Origin: Sanchytrium tribonematis
Lineage: Eukaryota > Sanchytriomycota > Sanchytriomycetes > Sanchytriales > Sanchytriaceae
Assembly (NCBI GenBank): GCA_018985235.1
Contig: JADGIG010000065.1
Location: 1 to 25,735, forward strand
Direction of reading: 5' to 3'
Length of the DNA: 25,735 bases
Shown: one piece after another, positions 1-8,488 of the stretch
Numbering within the stretch: the stretch's first letter is position 1
Layout of the letters: every line of letters starts with the position of its first letter
Program-made: the position numbers and the translations under genes
The notes under the pieces: generated by a model
Seen by the model: only the letters and a program-made list of their open reading frames with translations
What the model was told of the DNA's origin: nothing
Databases searched by the model: none

Positions 1-122
1 AAAACAAAGAAAAAACGAAAAACAGAATTTTTGCCACGGCCATTTTTTGATAAAAATCGCTTTTACAGCATTCTCTCCTTTGTATTGAAAAATAAAAATG
101 GTCTGGAATTAAATTAGTTTAC

Positions 123-1619
123 TCAATTGACATTTCCTCCAATAGTCCTAGTGTTTCTCCAAACAGGTCCTAAATAAGATTGATTTACAGATGCTCTGAT
201 TTTCTTCGGTTCACTTTGCAAGCCTTGTCCTTTTAGCTGACTTATTTGACTCACCTGAGACTGCTTCCATTCACTGGGAATGGGAGATGCTCTCGAAGGA
301 GAGCCTATTCGTTTTTCAGTAAAGCCTTTCTTTGTTGATTTTCCCATTGTTGCATAATATGGTGATTTACGCTCGTCTTGATTTTCAGTAGTAATTTCGA
401 TGTTACCTGAACATTTAATATCTGGAAACACATCTATAACATCTCTTACAAGTAAATTGTCCTTAATATTCGATTTCAGTACTTCATGTCTTGACCAGCT
501 ACTTAGCAAGCTCGTTACAGAACCACCCTGTAGATATTGTATAAACGCCGAAAGCCTTTTGATTTCTTGGTCTTGCCTGATACTTTCGTATTCGTCACTC
601 AAAATGGCTCTAAGTTTAGCTTCTTTGATATCTTTAAGTTGCTGCAGTGATTTGACATAGATCTGTTCAATGTGCTTATGTATTTGTTCTGATTGCTGCT
701 CAACAGCTTTACTTCTTTGCTTCAACTGCAAAATATGATCTTGGATGCTTTGTTGGCGCCCTTGAAGCCCGCTATCTGGTGCAGATATTTCTTGAATAAC
801 AGCTTGGTATGCCTCATTCATTCCTACAAGTTGATGTTTACTAGATTCTCCAGTGCTATGATTCCCTATCATTTTACAGTAAACGCAAACAGGAATCCGA
901 CAGGTGGAACAAAAGAATTCAACCAATTTGTCAGGATGATGATGACAAGGACCAAAAACATCCGCACCTTTTCCAATTTGCGTCCTAGTGTGTTTTTGAG
1001 TGATTTTACTACTATGCATTTGCTTATCACATTCAGCACAAAGCTTCGCATTATCCGCATTACAAAAATATACAGCATTTTTCCTTTCGCAATTATCGCA
1101 AAGTGGTTTTTCTCGGCTGTGCTTTTCAAATTCACTATCAAATTCAAATTCTACGATATGAGTTACAAGAATCTGGTGTGCATCCTTTATAAAGTACTCG
1201 TGAGAATACCCCTCGTCTTTATTTTGAATGATATGAAAGCTGTCATAGCCGAAAGGTAGATCTTTGTGAACCTCTTTCCTATCCACAGCATAACTTCGCC
1301 CAACTCCCACTTTAACAACGTAACCTCTCCATTTTACCTTGGAACCGTCAACTTTAAGTTTTCCAACTCTTATTTTAGTGTCCGGGAGCCCTTTTTCGAG
1401 AATTTCCTCTTCGGAAGTAGTGATCTCTCCTTCTAAAATGATTGTGTCTACAATATTCATATGTTGACATTTTCTTTCAAAATGAGTTTGAAAATGTGGA
1501 TTGCTAATTTCATAAAGATTATTGATCTTGGGTGTAGAAGCGAATAGATTTAGTTGAAGAAGGTATTCAATTTGGCCATATTGAGCTGAGCTGGAAGAAA
1601 TAGATGATTTTTTTGACAT
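123..1619 (-). CDS. B-box zinc finger protein with N-terminal PARP-like (ADP-ribosyltransferase fold) region
   Basis: 498 residues from an ATG in one open frame. The middle holds two B-box zinc fingers: the first starts CDNC and runs through CAECDKQMH, the second runs from CHHHPDK through CSTC and CVYC. A Gln/Lys/Glu-rich, probably coiled-coil stretch (about 280-345) follows, then a basic, Ser-rich tail. This gives a TRIM-like B-box/coiled-coil layout without a RING. The first about 165 residues look like a diverged PARP catalytic fold: an ISNPHF segment like the usual IQNP entry helix, a core strand KVGVGRSYAV, then LPFGYDS, and EYFIKDAHQIL followed by VEFEF, like the closing PARP strands. 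The usual HG motif seems to read EG, and the GxYFA loop is not visible, so enzyme activity is doubtful. B-box proteins commonly mediate protein-protein contacts; the cellular role here is unknown. The start is 160 bp from the divergent NRDE2-like gene. Confidence 0.75.
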   Translation of the reverse strand: MSKKSSISSSSAQYGQIEYLLQLNLFASTPKINNLYEISNPHFQTHFERKCQHMNIVDTIILEGEITTSEEEILEKGLPDTKIRVGKLKVDGSKVKWRGYVVKVGVGRSYAVDRKEVHKDLPFGYDSFHIIQNKDEGYSHEYFIKDAHQILVTHIVEFEFDSEFEKHSREKPLCDNCERKNAVYFCNADNAKLCAECDKQMHSSKITQKHTRTQIGKGADVFGPCHHHPDKLVEFFCSTCRIPVCVYCKMIGNHSTGESSKHQLVGMNEAYQAVIQEISAPDSGLQGRQQSIQDHILQLKQRSKAVEQQSEQIHKHIEQIYVKSLQQLKDIKEAKLRAILSDEYESIRQDQEIKRLSAFIQYLQGGSVTSLLSSWSRHEVLKSNIKDNLLVRDVIDVFPDIKCSGNIEITTENQDERKSPYYATMGKSTKKGFTEKRIGSPSRASPIPSEWKQSQVSQISQLKGQGLQSEPKKIRASVNQSYLGPVWRNTRTIGGNVN

Positions 1620-1779
1620 TTCGTATCTTGTTTCAGAATACTATCAATATAATGCTATTTGACCACAAATATGAATTGCTAAAAAGTTTGCTACATCAAA
1701 CAGTTTCACTAACCTTCCAATACATTTTAAATTTGTAAAGCATTCGTTGGTCTTACAAGTTTAAAAATGCTCTTAAAAC

Positions 1780-3630
1780 ATGGAACAATTTCCATCTTTT
1801 TCATTTAAAGTTCCTACCAAAACTAAACCGAAGAAAAAAGAAAAGAAACTCTATTATTTTATAGACAAAAAGGGATCCTCTCCAAAATTTAATCGGATCA
1901 AATATAATTTATTTTGCAAAACATTTTTAGGAAAAGTTGAAAGACCCACAATACTAAAATATACCAGGTATTTCAATTCAAAACTATTTCATGCTATTTT
2001 TGTTCCCAGATGCTATGAAAGCCTTCTGAACGTGCAGCCATTACAGGTAGAAATCGAAGATCGTCCGACTACTAACAAAGAAGTATTGTATTTACATCAA
2101 ATGTCAATGATTGATCCAACTTGGTTTAAATATAATGCCTTCCATCCAAAGAATATATACAGAGCTGCTTCAATATTAGAAAAGGCTTTAATACACACTC
2201 CCAGTAAGGAAAATTGGCAACATTATTTGTTCGCACTTCAATTACAAGAGGAAGATGCTTCTGAAATACAATTCAAATTCACAGAATCATTTGTTTTGTT
2301 TGAGAAATCATTCGTCAATTTATACTTTGATTTTGTCATGTCGACTTTTGACCTTTTCAACATGAGTAATATCACAGACATTTTGAACCTTAGTAAAGAC
2401 CAACTAATTATCACTAAATACATAGAGTGTTTAAAATGGATGGATTTTCATGAAAGAGCATTTGTATTAGTTATTAGCTTGTACCTCATAGCTAAATTCA
2501 ATAAGAATCATGTAAAGGCTCTTTTTGAGTCTGATGATTTGATATGGGATGAAATTCGAGACTTCAATGCATCCCCAGCATATGTCAAGGACTTTGGAGG
2601 TGATGATCCTGAAAGAATTGTACTTTATGAGGATATAGATGACTATGTAACAAGTTTTCCACTTGATATTGCTGGAAATATTGTGGAATCGTATTTAATG
2701 TCTTTTGGATACGACATATTCTGGAGTCAGCCTACTTTAAATATTACTGGCATTCCTGATTATTTTTATCACTATAAGTTTGACAAAGATATTAAAAATT
2801 GCGAATTAGAAATTCCAAACTTTTTATATCCTGAATCGGCAAATTTTTTGGGATCAACGGATCAATTTGTAAATAATTTTAAAAGCAAGTTGGATATCCC
2901 TTTAATTCCTTTCCTTCATTTCAATGATACAAACATTTGCAAACATCGAATAGAAATTATGAATCATCTTGGTTTAAATTCAGATTTAAAGTTTCATGAC
3001 CAGCTACATACAAATGAACAAGATGCTCTTAAGGAATTGTCAAAATCAATGAAACCCAAGTTTTGGAGATTTTATCTGCTTCATTTATTTAAAAAAGGTG
3101 AGTATGTAAAAGCCAGAAATATTTGTAAAACTTATTTGACTCAGGTGCATGAGCATTCAATTTATTGGATTCAAAATGCTATCGAATTATTCGCTTTTAA
3201 AAACAAGAACTTAGAAATTACTCTACCTGAAATTGAAAATATCACTTATGAATCTCACTATTGGGTTTGTCTGACTGCATTCAGCATGGTCGTCATGAAC
3301 ACATTATCGCCGCAATCATGTCATAAATTACTTCAAAAAGTACTGTCGAAATATCCAGTATCAGATGTTTGGCTATTTTTGAATATTCTCGAGAGTGAAT
3401 ACTTGGTACCGCAAGTCATTATACCGCATGAAAATCATTATTTGGTTCAGTTGATTAAGTCATGGATTCAGCAAAAATGTCCAAAGTATTACAAAAACTC
3501 ATATATTTACCAACTTCGTATTTACTTTGGAAAAAAAGATAATCAATATTTAGCCATGAATGATATTCCTTATGACGCAAACATTATGTCTGAGGAAATT
3601 AAAGAAGAGAAAGGATTCAGAATATGTTAA
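1780..3630 (+). CDS. NRDE2-like protein (HAT/TPR-type nuclear RNA-silencing factor)
   Basis: 616 residues from an ATG. A Lys-rich patch (about 14-23) could be a nuclear signal. The body is helical-repeat-like: an YRAASILEKAL-type helix near 128, a HERAFVLVISLYL helix near 224, then FESDDLIWDEI (249-259) and VLYEDIDDYV (281-290). These resemble the conserved core of the NRDE2 family, where a work-unit helix is followed by a W-containing loop and a V-L-F/Y-D-D/E-I segment. The C-terminal third has further HAT-like helices. NRDE2 is a nuclear protein that in animals binds the MTR4 helicase and in worms and fission yeast takes part in nuclear RNA silencing and splicing control. The protein is shorter than animal NRDE2 (over 1,000 residues). 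Its stop is 29 bp from the convergent hexokinase stop. Family assignment is by pattern only. Confidence 0.6.
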   Translation: MEQFPSFSFKVPTKTKPKKKEKKLYYFIDKKGSSPKFNRIKYNLFCKTFLGKVERPTILKYTRYFNSKLFHAIFVPRCYESLLNVQPLQVEIEDRPTTNKEVLYLHQMSMIDPTWFKYNAFHPKNIYRAASILEKALIHTPSKENWQHYLFALQLQEEDASEIQFKFTESFVLFEKSFVNLYFDFVMSTFDLFNMSNITDILNLSKDQLIITKYIECLKWMDFHERAFVLVISLYLIAKFNKNHVKALFESDDLIWDEIRDFNASPAYVKDFGGDDPERIVLYEDIDDYVTSFPLDIAGNIVESYLMSFGYDIFWSQPTLNITGIPDYFYHYKFDKDIKNCELEIPNFLYPESANFLGSTDQFVNNFKSKLDIPLIPFLHFNDTNICKHRIEIMNHLGLNSDLKFHDQLHTNEQDALKELSKSMKPKFWRFYLLHLFKKGEYVKARNICKTYLTQVHEHSIYWIQNAIELFAFKNKNLEITLPEIENITYESHYWVCLTAFSMVVMNTLSPQSCHKLLQKVLSKYPVSDVWLFLNILESEYLVPQVIIPHENHYLVQLIKSWIQQKCPKYYKNSYIYQLRIYFGKKDNQYLAMNDIPYDANIMSEEIKEEKGFRIC

Positions 3631-3659
3631 TTCCAACAAATTATTGTCGTTAAATCTAT

Positions 3660-5021
3660 TTATTCGTTTTGCAAAGCTGCAATTGCTGCACCAATGGAGC
3701 TACCATCTTTCACTTGAAATAATTCAATATTGTCATAGCGCAAGTCTTTGAAAGTTTTCATCATATAATTTTTATAATTTGGAAAATGTTCATACAAGCT
3801 GCCATCCACCCCAATTACAACAGTTTCCGAAGGATTAGTTTCAAAGCCTTTTGAACGAATCAGTCCTATAACTGATACAGCCACTAAAGTAGCAGACCGT
3901 TTCCCCACTAAATCGCAAATTTCGGCAATTATTTCAAGTTCCTCGTCACAAAAAGAGACATCTTTAGCTAATCTTGCAAGTACAACGTTGGCATGTTTTG
4001 GATTATTAATAATACGAGATACATCTTCGGTGTCTAATTGCAATTCTGCATTTGCAATATCAAAATACTTGTGGGTCCACTCCTTTAAAATCTGTTGAAC
4101 AATTATACCTAGATACTTGCCACTGATTAACATCTCGAAAGGCTGATCTTCAAAAAAGAGTTGTGATGCAAATATGTCATAAGAGGTTTGTATACTTTCA
4201 AAATATTCTCTGTTAAAATTTCCCCACTCTACATTTATAAACTGCTTGATTCTACCGTCAAAGTAAGCTGCATTTGTTCCGGTTCCTAAAATAAGGCCAA
4301 TTTTTGACAATTTGTTTACATATTGACTTGCCAACAGCGTTGCTACAGAGTCGTTCAAAATCACGGTACAGCTTACAAATTGTTCATATTGTTCTAACAA
4401 TCTTAATTGATTGTTGAACTTTTTTACGAGATCTGTAAATTCCGTTCCAGAGATTTTAAAACCTTTGGTCCAATGTTTCAATGATGCAATATTCGACGCG
4501 TACTGATTTACGGGAAATGAAAAAGTGAATCCCGCATTGATGTAGACGACCTGTTGAGGATACACTGTATCTAAGAGATTTTTGACCATTTTTGTAATAT
4601 GTTTGAAAAGTAAATCAATTGACCAGCTTTTCATTTTTTCTGTAATCTCTTCTTTAACGGTTGCCAAAATTTTGCTGCCTTTATTTGAATCCAAACTTAC
4701 AATTGAGGATCTGATATTAGTACCTCCCATGTCAATTGAAATCGCGACTCCACTTTCATCACCATTAGGAACATTCTCAATAAAACTACGGAGCATAGGT
4801 AATCCAGATTCTTTTACCTGACCGTTTCTCAGTCTTTTCCCTGAACTTCGTTTCAATCCAGAGTCTGCTTCATTTTGCATCCCTAAAATAACTTGTTGCA
4901 AACTAACATCGCTCAATGTAAATTGTTTGCGAATATGGATTGCTTCTTCACTGAATGATCTACTTCTTGTCGTTGGACATGATCGTAAACTGGCCAGAGT
5001 CATCTGAATAAAGAATATCAT
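3660..5021 (-). CDS. Hexokinase
   Basis: 453 residues from the ATG at 5021. The frame is open further upstream but only with a GTG, so 5021 or the ATG at 5003 is the likely start. Hexokinase phosphorylates glucose and other hexoses at C6 with ATP, the entry step of glycolysis. Motifs in order: IDMGGTN phosphate loop (about 96-101), GFTFSFP and then WTKGF sugar-binding block (164-187), LND with the catalytic Asp (about 224), GTGTN adenosine loop (246-250), EWGNF (265-269), the F-E-M-L-I-S-G-K-Y-L-G helix, and a final DGSSIGAAIAAL. Glucose-contact residues (Lys of TKGF, Asn and Asp of LND, Glu of EWG, Glu of PFE) are all present, so the enzyme should be active. The N-terminal 25-30 residues before the IRKQFTLS helix are hydrophobic and then Ser/Arg-rich, and could target or anchor the protein. 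Confidence 0.93.
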   Translation of the reverse strand: MIFFIQMTLASLRSCPTTRSRSFSEEAIHIRKQFTLSDVSLQQVILGMQNEADSGLKRSSGKRLRNGQVKESGLPMLRSFIENVPNGDESGVAISIDMGGTNIRSSIVSLDSNKGSKILATVKEEITEKMKSWSIDLLFKHITKMVKNLLDTVYPQQVVYINAGFTFSFPVNQYASNIASLKHWTKGFKISGTEFTDLVKKFNNQLRLLEQYEQFVSCTVILNDSVATLLASQYVNKLSKIGLILGTGTNAAYFDGRIKQFINVEWGNFNREYFESIQTSYDIFASQLFFEDQPFEMLISGKYLGIIVQQILKEWTHKYFDIANAELQLDTEDVSRIINNPKHANVVLARLAKDVSFCDEELEIIAEICDLVGKRSATLVAVSVIGLIRSKGFETNPSETVVIGVDGSLYEHFPNYKNYMMKTFKDLRYDNIELFQVKDGSSIGAAIAALQNE

Positions 5022-5337
5022 TTTCAATATGTATGGGTTCTCTAAACTTAAATAGAGATAATCAAGTATATCATACTTGTACAATCGGTTAATCTGCACC
5101 CCTCTGCTAAATTGATGGAGCAGATTAGAGTTTAAAATTGTGTAATTATCTAAAAAAAATCATTTCCACAAAGCATGCACATTGATGGACACTGGATTGA
5201 ATCCTTTCTGGCGATATTATCAAATAACTGTCGTCCTAGTTTGACTATCTTAAAATATAATTTAACTCTCACCCTCTGCGAGTTCGCCATTTAGCAAGAA
5301 GCGATTAACGTTTGGATAAAATTGTTTATTCTAACAT
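5022..5337. other. Gap between hexokinase and the tiny membrane ORF
   Basis: About 316 bases upstream of hexokinase. It is AT-rich, with no convincing ORF or RNA gene on either strand. It should hold the hexokinase promoter and perhaps a short 5' exon, since the hexokinase frame stays open upstream of its ATG to about 5099. I see no clear splice sites that settle this. Confidence 0.4.
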
Positions 5338-5478
5338 CTAATAATCATATTCGTATAAGCTCCAAGTCCTTCTTTTGCTTCTGTTTCTTAATAAATATAT
5401 TAATAAAGCAATGAGCAATAGTACAATGGTAATTGTGAAAATGATCCAAATAAATAAAGGTGAGTCGCTGCTGATCAT
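5338..5478 (-). CDS. Tiny single-pass membrane protein or last exon of a membrane protein
   Basis: A 46-codon ORF with an ATG start and TAG stop. After seven residues comes a membrane span (about 9-30: FIWIIFTITIVLLLIALLIY), then a basic stop-transfer tail (RNRSKRRTWS) ending EYDY. Hydrophobic span followed by Arg/Lys predicts N-outside, C-inside topology, but there is no signal peptide. The same frame is also open farther upstream (to about 5600) apart from one stop just before the ATG. A GT...AG pair flanking that stop (about 39 nt) would join the two parts in frame, so this may be the last exon of a longer protein. No family recognised. Confidence 0.4.
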   Translation of the reverse strand: MISSDSPLFIWIIFTITIVLLLIALLIYLLRNRSKRRTWSLYEYDY

Positions 5479-5705
5479 TAATCATCTTGGAGTCCGAGGA
5501 ATTAAAAACATTCGATAAGGAGTTTCAAGGATCCACAGATGCTGTGCCCAATCAAGTATTTCCGAGGTTGTCTTGATCCTTTTAAGCGTTTTTTTTAATT
5601 ATCATTAGGTGTTCCTTTGGTCATGTCATAAATAGTTGACAATACAAATTCGATTAAATTGCTTACATAATTAACAAATTGTGTTACGCGAAACAGTAGG
5701 GTTAA

Positions 5706-6605
5706 ATGACATTTACGCCTGCGCAAATGGATATACTAACCATCATTTCCAAAGTTGTCTCCATACTCTCATTCATGGGTTCCGCAACACTCATATATAA
5801 GTTTTATAATTTAAATGAAAGTGGAAAACGGTCATTGTATCATCGCATCATTTTATACATCAGTCTTGTAGATATAATAGGTAGCATAAATTTCTTTGTA
5901 GGTCCGTGGGCTTTTGGAAATGCGGCCGCATGCCAATTACAAGGGTTTATAGTGGAGATGTTTATAGCTATCCCCCTATGGAATATTGCACATGCAACTA
6001 ATGTATTGGTTCGTGTGATTTACGGATGGCACGCAGAAAAAGCAAATGGACTTGAAATTTACTACCACGTATTTGCATGGAGTATTCCAACTATCGGCGG
6101 AATTATTGGATTGGCCAGACAAGTGTATGAGCCAGTGAGTTCTTGGTGTTGGTATGGACCACAAAGTGTAGATTTAAGATTCGCAACATTCTACGCATGG
6201 GTGTTTTTATCAATGATTATATCTGTTGGAGTAGCAATCAGTGTCACTGTTCATGTTAAAAAACTACAAGAAAATTCTTCCAAGTCTAAAGCTTACTTGG
6301 CTGGAAAACGGCAAATCTTATACAGCGGAGCAATTTTAATTACTTTTGGACCATCGTCTTTGACTCGTTTAGTACAAGCTATTACAGGAATACAATTATT
6401 TGAGTTGACTTGCTTCCAAGTTGCAACTCTGCCATTACAAGGATTTGTAAACTGTATAATCAATCACATTATGGACAAAACTGCTAAATCTGCTAGGTCA
6501 AGAAATAAGCATTCACTTCTGATAACAAGGAATTCTTATTTGGGTAGCAATTTATCAACAGTGTCCTTTGTTTCAAATAATAGTTCTTTTACAGAAACAG
6601 AGTAA
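5706..6605 (+). CDS. Seven-transmembrane G-protein-coupled receptor, cAMP-receptor/class-E-like
   Basis: 299 residues from an ATG, with seven hydrophobic spans at about 11-32, 46-66, 78-103, 120-138, 160-184, 204-224 and 233-255. A Cys just before span 3 (76) and a Cys in the CWYG motif of the second outer loop (148) can form the disulfide typical of this group. The YISLVDIIGS segment in span 2 and the W-C-W-Y-G loop resemble Dictyostelium cAMP receptors and fungal Git3/cAMP-receptor-like proteins. The third inner loop is short and basic (KKLQENSSKSKAYLAGKR). The cytoplasmic tail (about 40 residues) is Ser/Thr-rich, a likely phosphorylation region. It should sense an extracellular ligand and act through heterotrimeric G proteins; the ligand cannot be read from sequence. 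Its stop lies 6 bp from the convergent next gene. Confidence 0.82.
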   Translation: MTFTPAQMDILTIISKVVSILSFMGSATLIYKFYNLNESGKRSLYHRIILYISLVDIIGSINFFVGPWAFGNAAACQLQGFIVEMFIAIPLWNIAHATNVLVRVIYGWHAEKANGLEIYYHVFAWSIPTIGGIIGLARQVYEPVSSWCWYGPQSVDLRFATFYAWVFLSMIISVGVAISVTVHVKKLQENSSKSKAYLAGKRQILYSGAILITFGPSSLTRLVQAITGIQLFELTCFQVATLPLQGFVNCIINHIMDKTAKSARSRNKHSLLITRNSYLGSNLSTVSFVSNNSSFTETE

Positions 6606-6611
6606 ATTTAT

Positions 6612-7613
6612 TTATAATCTCAGTCTATCTAAAATTTGACGAAAAAAAGACCTGCTCTGTTGCTCGTTACAGCTCTCGCTATCGTCTTCTTCTGTTATTT
6701 CATCTATGCTATCTATACTGATTAAAGTAGATTGGGTACCAATCCAAGCAATTGCCTTCACTCTTTGATTTTCAGAAATCTCATTATCATCTATCTTGAA
6801 TGCAGTGTAAGCTTTGTGTATGGATATTGTGATAAATATTCTTAAATCCAGACTAACAAGTTCATCGCTAGTTTGTTGGATATGAACTGGATGCACTGGA
6901 AATTCAAATAATTTTTTCAATTTCTTACTTGCTGGCAAAGCATTCATGTTATACCTTAATAATACCGTATTGATGCCCACCTCCTTGCACTTTAACTGTA
7001 AATGGCACAAGAAAAATACGAGAAACTCATCGTTGTATTCCTTGTTCCATTCTAGACATTGCTCAAGAAACTGAATAAATGAACTTTGTTCAAAAACAGC
7101 CCAACCATTCATACATTCTCTTAAAAACATAGCAGCTGTTTCTGCATCCTCACCATATAATATAAAAACTGCAATTCTTAATCTTTCTTTTTCTGAAAAA
7201 TTTCTAAAATATAAATTCATCACTTTTCCAGTGAAATCGGGATTCCAGTCAAAAGAAAGACTGGTCAATAATTTTGATATATTTAATAAATTCCAACTTT
7301 CAGTGATAAATTCAATCACTAACACAATATTCTTAAGTGGGTAATATCTGCACATCATTGCCAGATGAGGTCCAATTCGATCGCAAGCATTTTCATCCTT
7401 TATAAACTCAAGGAAATTAGAGTTAAATTGCTTGTCCATTTCCTTCAAGGTGGCTTCTATCTCTTCTTTTGTAGTAATCAAGGAACTAAAATTGTGTTGA
7501 TCACAAGGAAGGTAAGGTGATGTGCATTTGACAGTTTGCTCAGTAAATGTCAATGGCTCCAAATTATAATGAACAGAAGTCAACAATGGTTGTTGCGAGG
7601 GGCCAATTCTCAT
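6612..7613 (-). CDS. Uncharacterised protein (main exon), probably with a spliced N-terminus
   Basis: Counting from the ATG at 7613 gives 333 residues; the frame is open to about 7665 without another ATG. No known domain is recognised. The sequence is mostly helical, Leu/Phe-rich and acidic (for example CRYYPLKNIVLVIEF and FLRECMNGWAVFEQ), which looks like an alpha-solenoid or similar soluble helical protein, and it ends in an acidic Ser-rich stretch plus a short basic tail (FFRQILDRLRL). The coding-like ORF immediately upstream on the same strand (7701-7906) is probably its 5' exon, so the ATG here may be internal. The stop is 6 bp from the stop of the receptor gene on the other strand. Confidence 0.6.
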   Translation of the reverse strand: MRIGPSQQPLLTSVHYNLEPLTFTEQTVKCTSPYLPCDQHNFSSLITTKEEIEATLKEMDKQFNSNFLEFIKDENACDRIGPHLAMMCRYYPLKNIVLVIEFITESWNLLNISKLLTSLSFDWNPDFTGKVMNLYFRNFSEKERLRIAVFILYGEDAETAAMFLRECMNGWAVFEQSSFIQFLEQCLEWNKEYNDEFLVFFLCHLQLKCKEVGINTVLLRYNMNALPASKKLKKLFEFPVHPVHIQQTSDELVSLDLRIFITISIHKAYTAFKIDDNEISENQRVKAIAWIGTQSTLISIDSIDEITEEDDSESCNEQQSRSFFRQILDRLRL

Positions 7614-7700
7614 GATCAAAAGAAATGGGTAATTTTGCACAAGCGCGAAATTGTTTGAAAAGATTTATAATATGGACACTAAGATTATAAAATGGGATAC

Positions 7701-7906
7701 TCAATGACATCGTAGCCATTTTTGGGTCTATACCTATAATAAACGGATGCTCTTGGACCAATTCCATGTGACTTGGGCTTGAGTTCAAAAGAATTCAATA
7801 AAATGAGCAAATAATTGAGTTTCCATTCATCTAAGATAAAGCAGCTCTTTCTCTTGAATCCCTTACCCAATCTTCTGAAGAGAAATAAATACTTCCAGAA
7901 CGCCAT
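7701..7906 (-). CDS. Probable 5' exon of the uncharacterised 6612-7613 gene
   Basis: The frame opens at an ATG at 7906 and reads MAFWKYLFLFRRLGKGFK, later GIGPRASVYYRYRP and NGYDVI, then stops near 7685. Composition looks coding. A GT donor follows GATGTCATTGA at 7700. Two ways to reach the main frame fit: one 92-nt intron ending in GAG just after the ATG at 7613 (acceptor CATGAG), or two very short introns (22 nt at 7679-7700 ending TTAG, and 28 nt at 7557-7584 ending GGAG) with a middle exon in a third frame. Both keep the frame open. Without RNA data I cannot choose; a separate 73-residue protein is the third option. Confidence 0.4.
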
Positions 7907-8488
7907 AGAAATAATAAAGATCTCTCACCATCATTTTCAACGCGTATATAATTGATAAATTCTGCATTTTCTTATTTACACTCATATCGATAAACTTAAG
8001 TACTGTTTTGATTGAGCTTCAGTGTAAAAAAAATTACCGATTCTCAAATTGAGGCTCAATTTCCCAAGTAAAAATCTTTTAAGTTCTGTGAAAGTTTGTA
8101 AAATTAGTCTGCTTTCAAAAAGCGCAAGTAATTGAGTTCTGACCTTGCATTGGACAACCAAAATACTTCTTGCATCACTCGATTTTAATTTTTATAAAAC
8201 CTCTGTACTTTTGAGACGTACGTGAAGATATATCATGTCTTTTTAAAATCAAATAATGACTCATGAGACAATCAAAAAATTTATCAACATGATTTTTATA
8301 CCTGAAAATAATTATCAGCATTTAACAATGCCAAAATTGTCCTTGCTAATCCAGAAGATCACAGTTTCTATCAATGTTCAAAACCATCCAGGATTTATAA
8401 CATGAATTTGACTTTACACGTAAAATTTAAAACACTCTCCCGTTTGATATACAGTTGAATATTTATTGGATCTCAAAAAAAATGTGAA
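7907..8488. other. Longest intergenic stretch in the window
   Basis: About 580 bases between the 5' end of the preceding gene and the 3' end of the secreted-protein gene. It is AT-rich with many stops in all frames; I see no ORF, tRNA, repeat array or hairpin of note. It must contain the promoter of the minus-strand gene below it and the 3' region of the gene at 8489-9562. It is unusually long for this window. Confidence 0.4.

Noticed and set aside
400-1259. Several open frames on the opposite strand inside the B-box gene
   Set aside because: They overlap a gene with clear B-box motifs, lack domain character, and are expected by chance.
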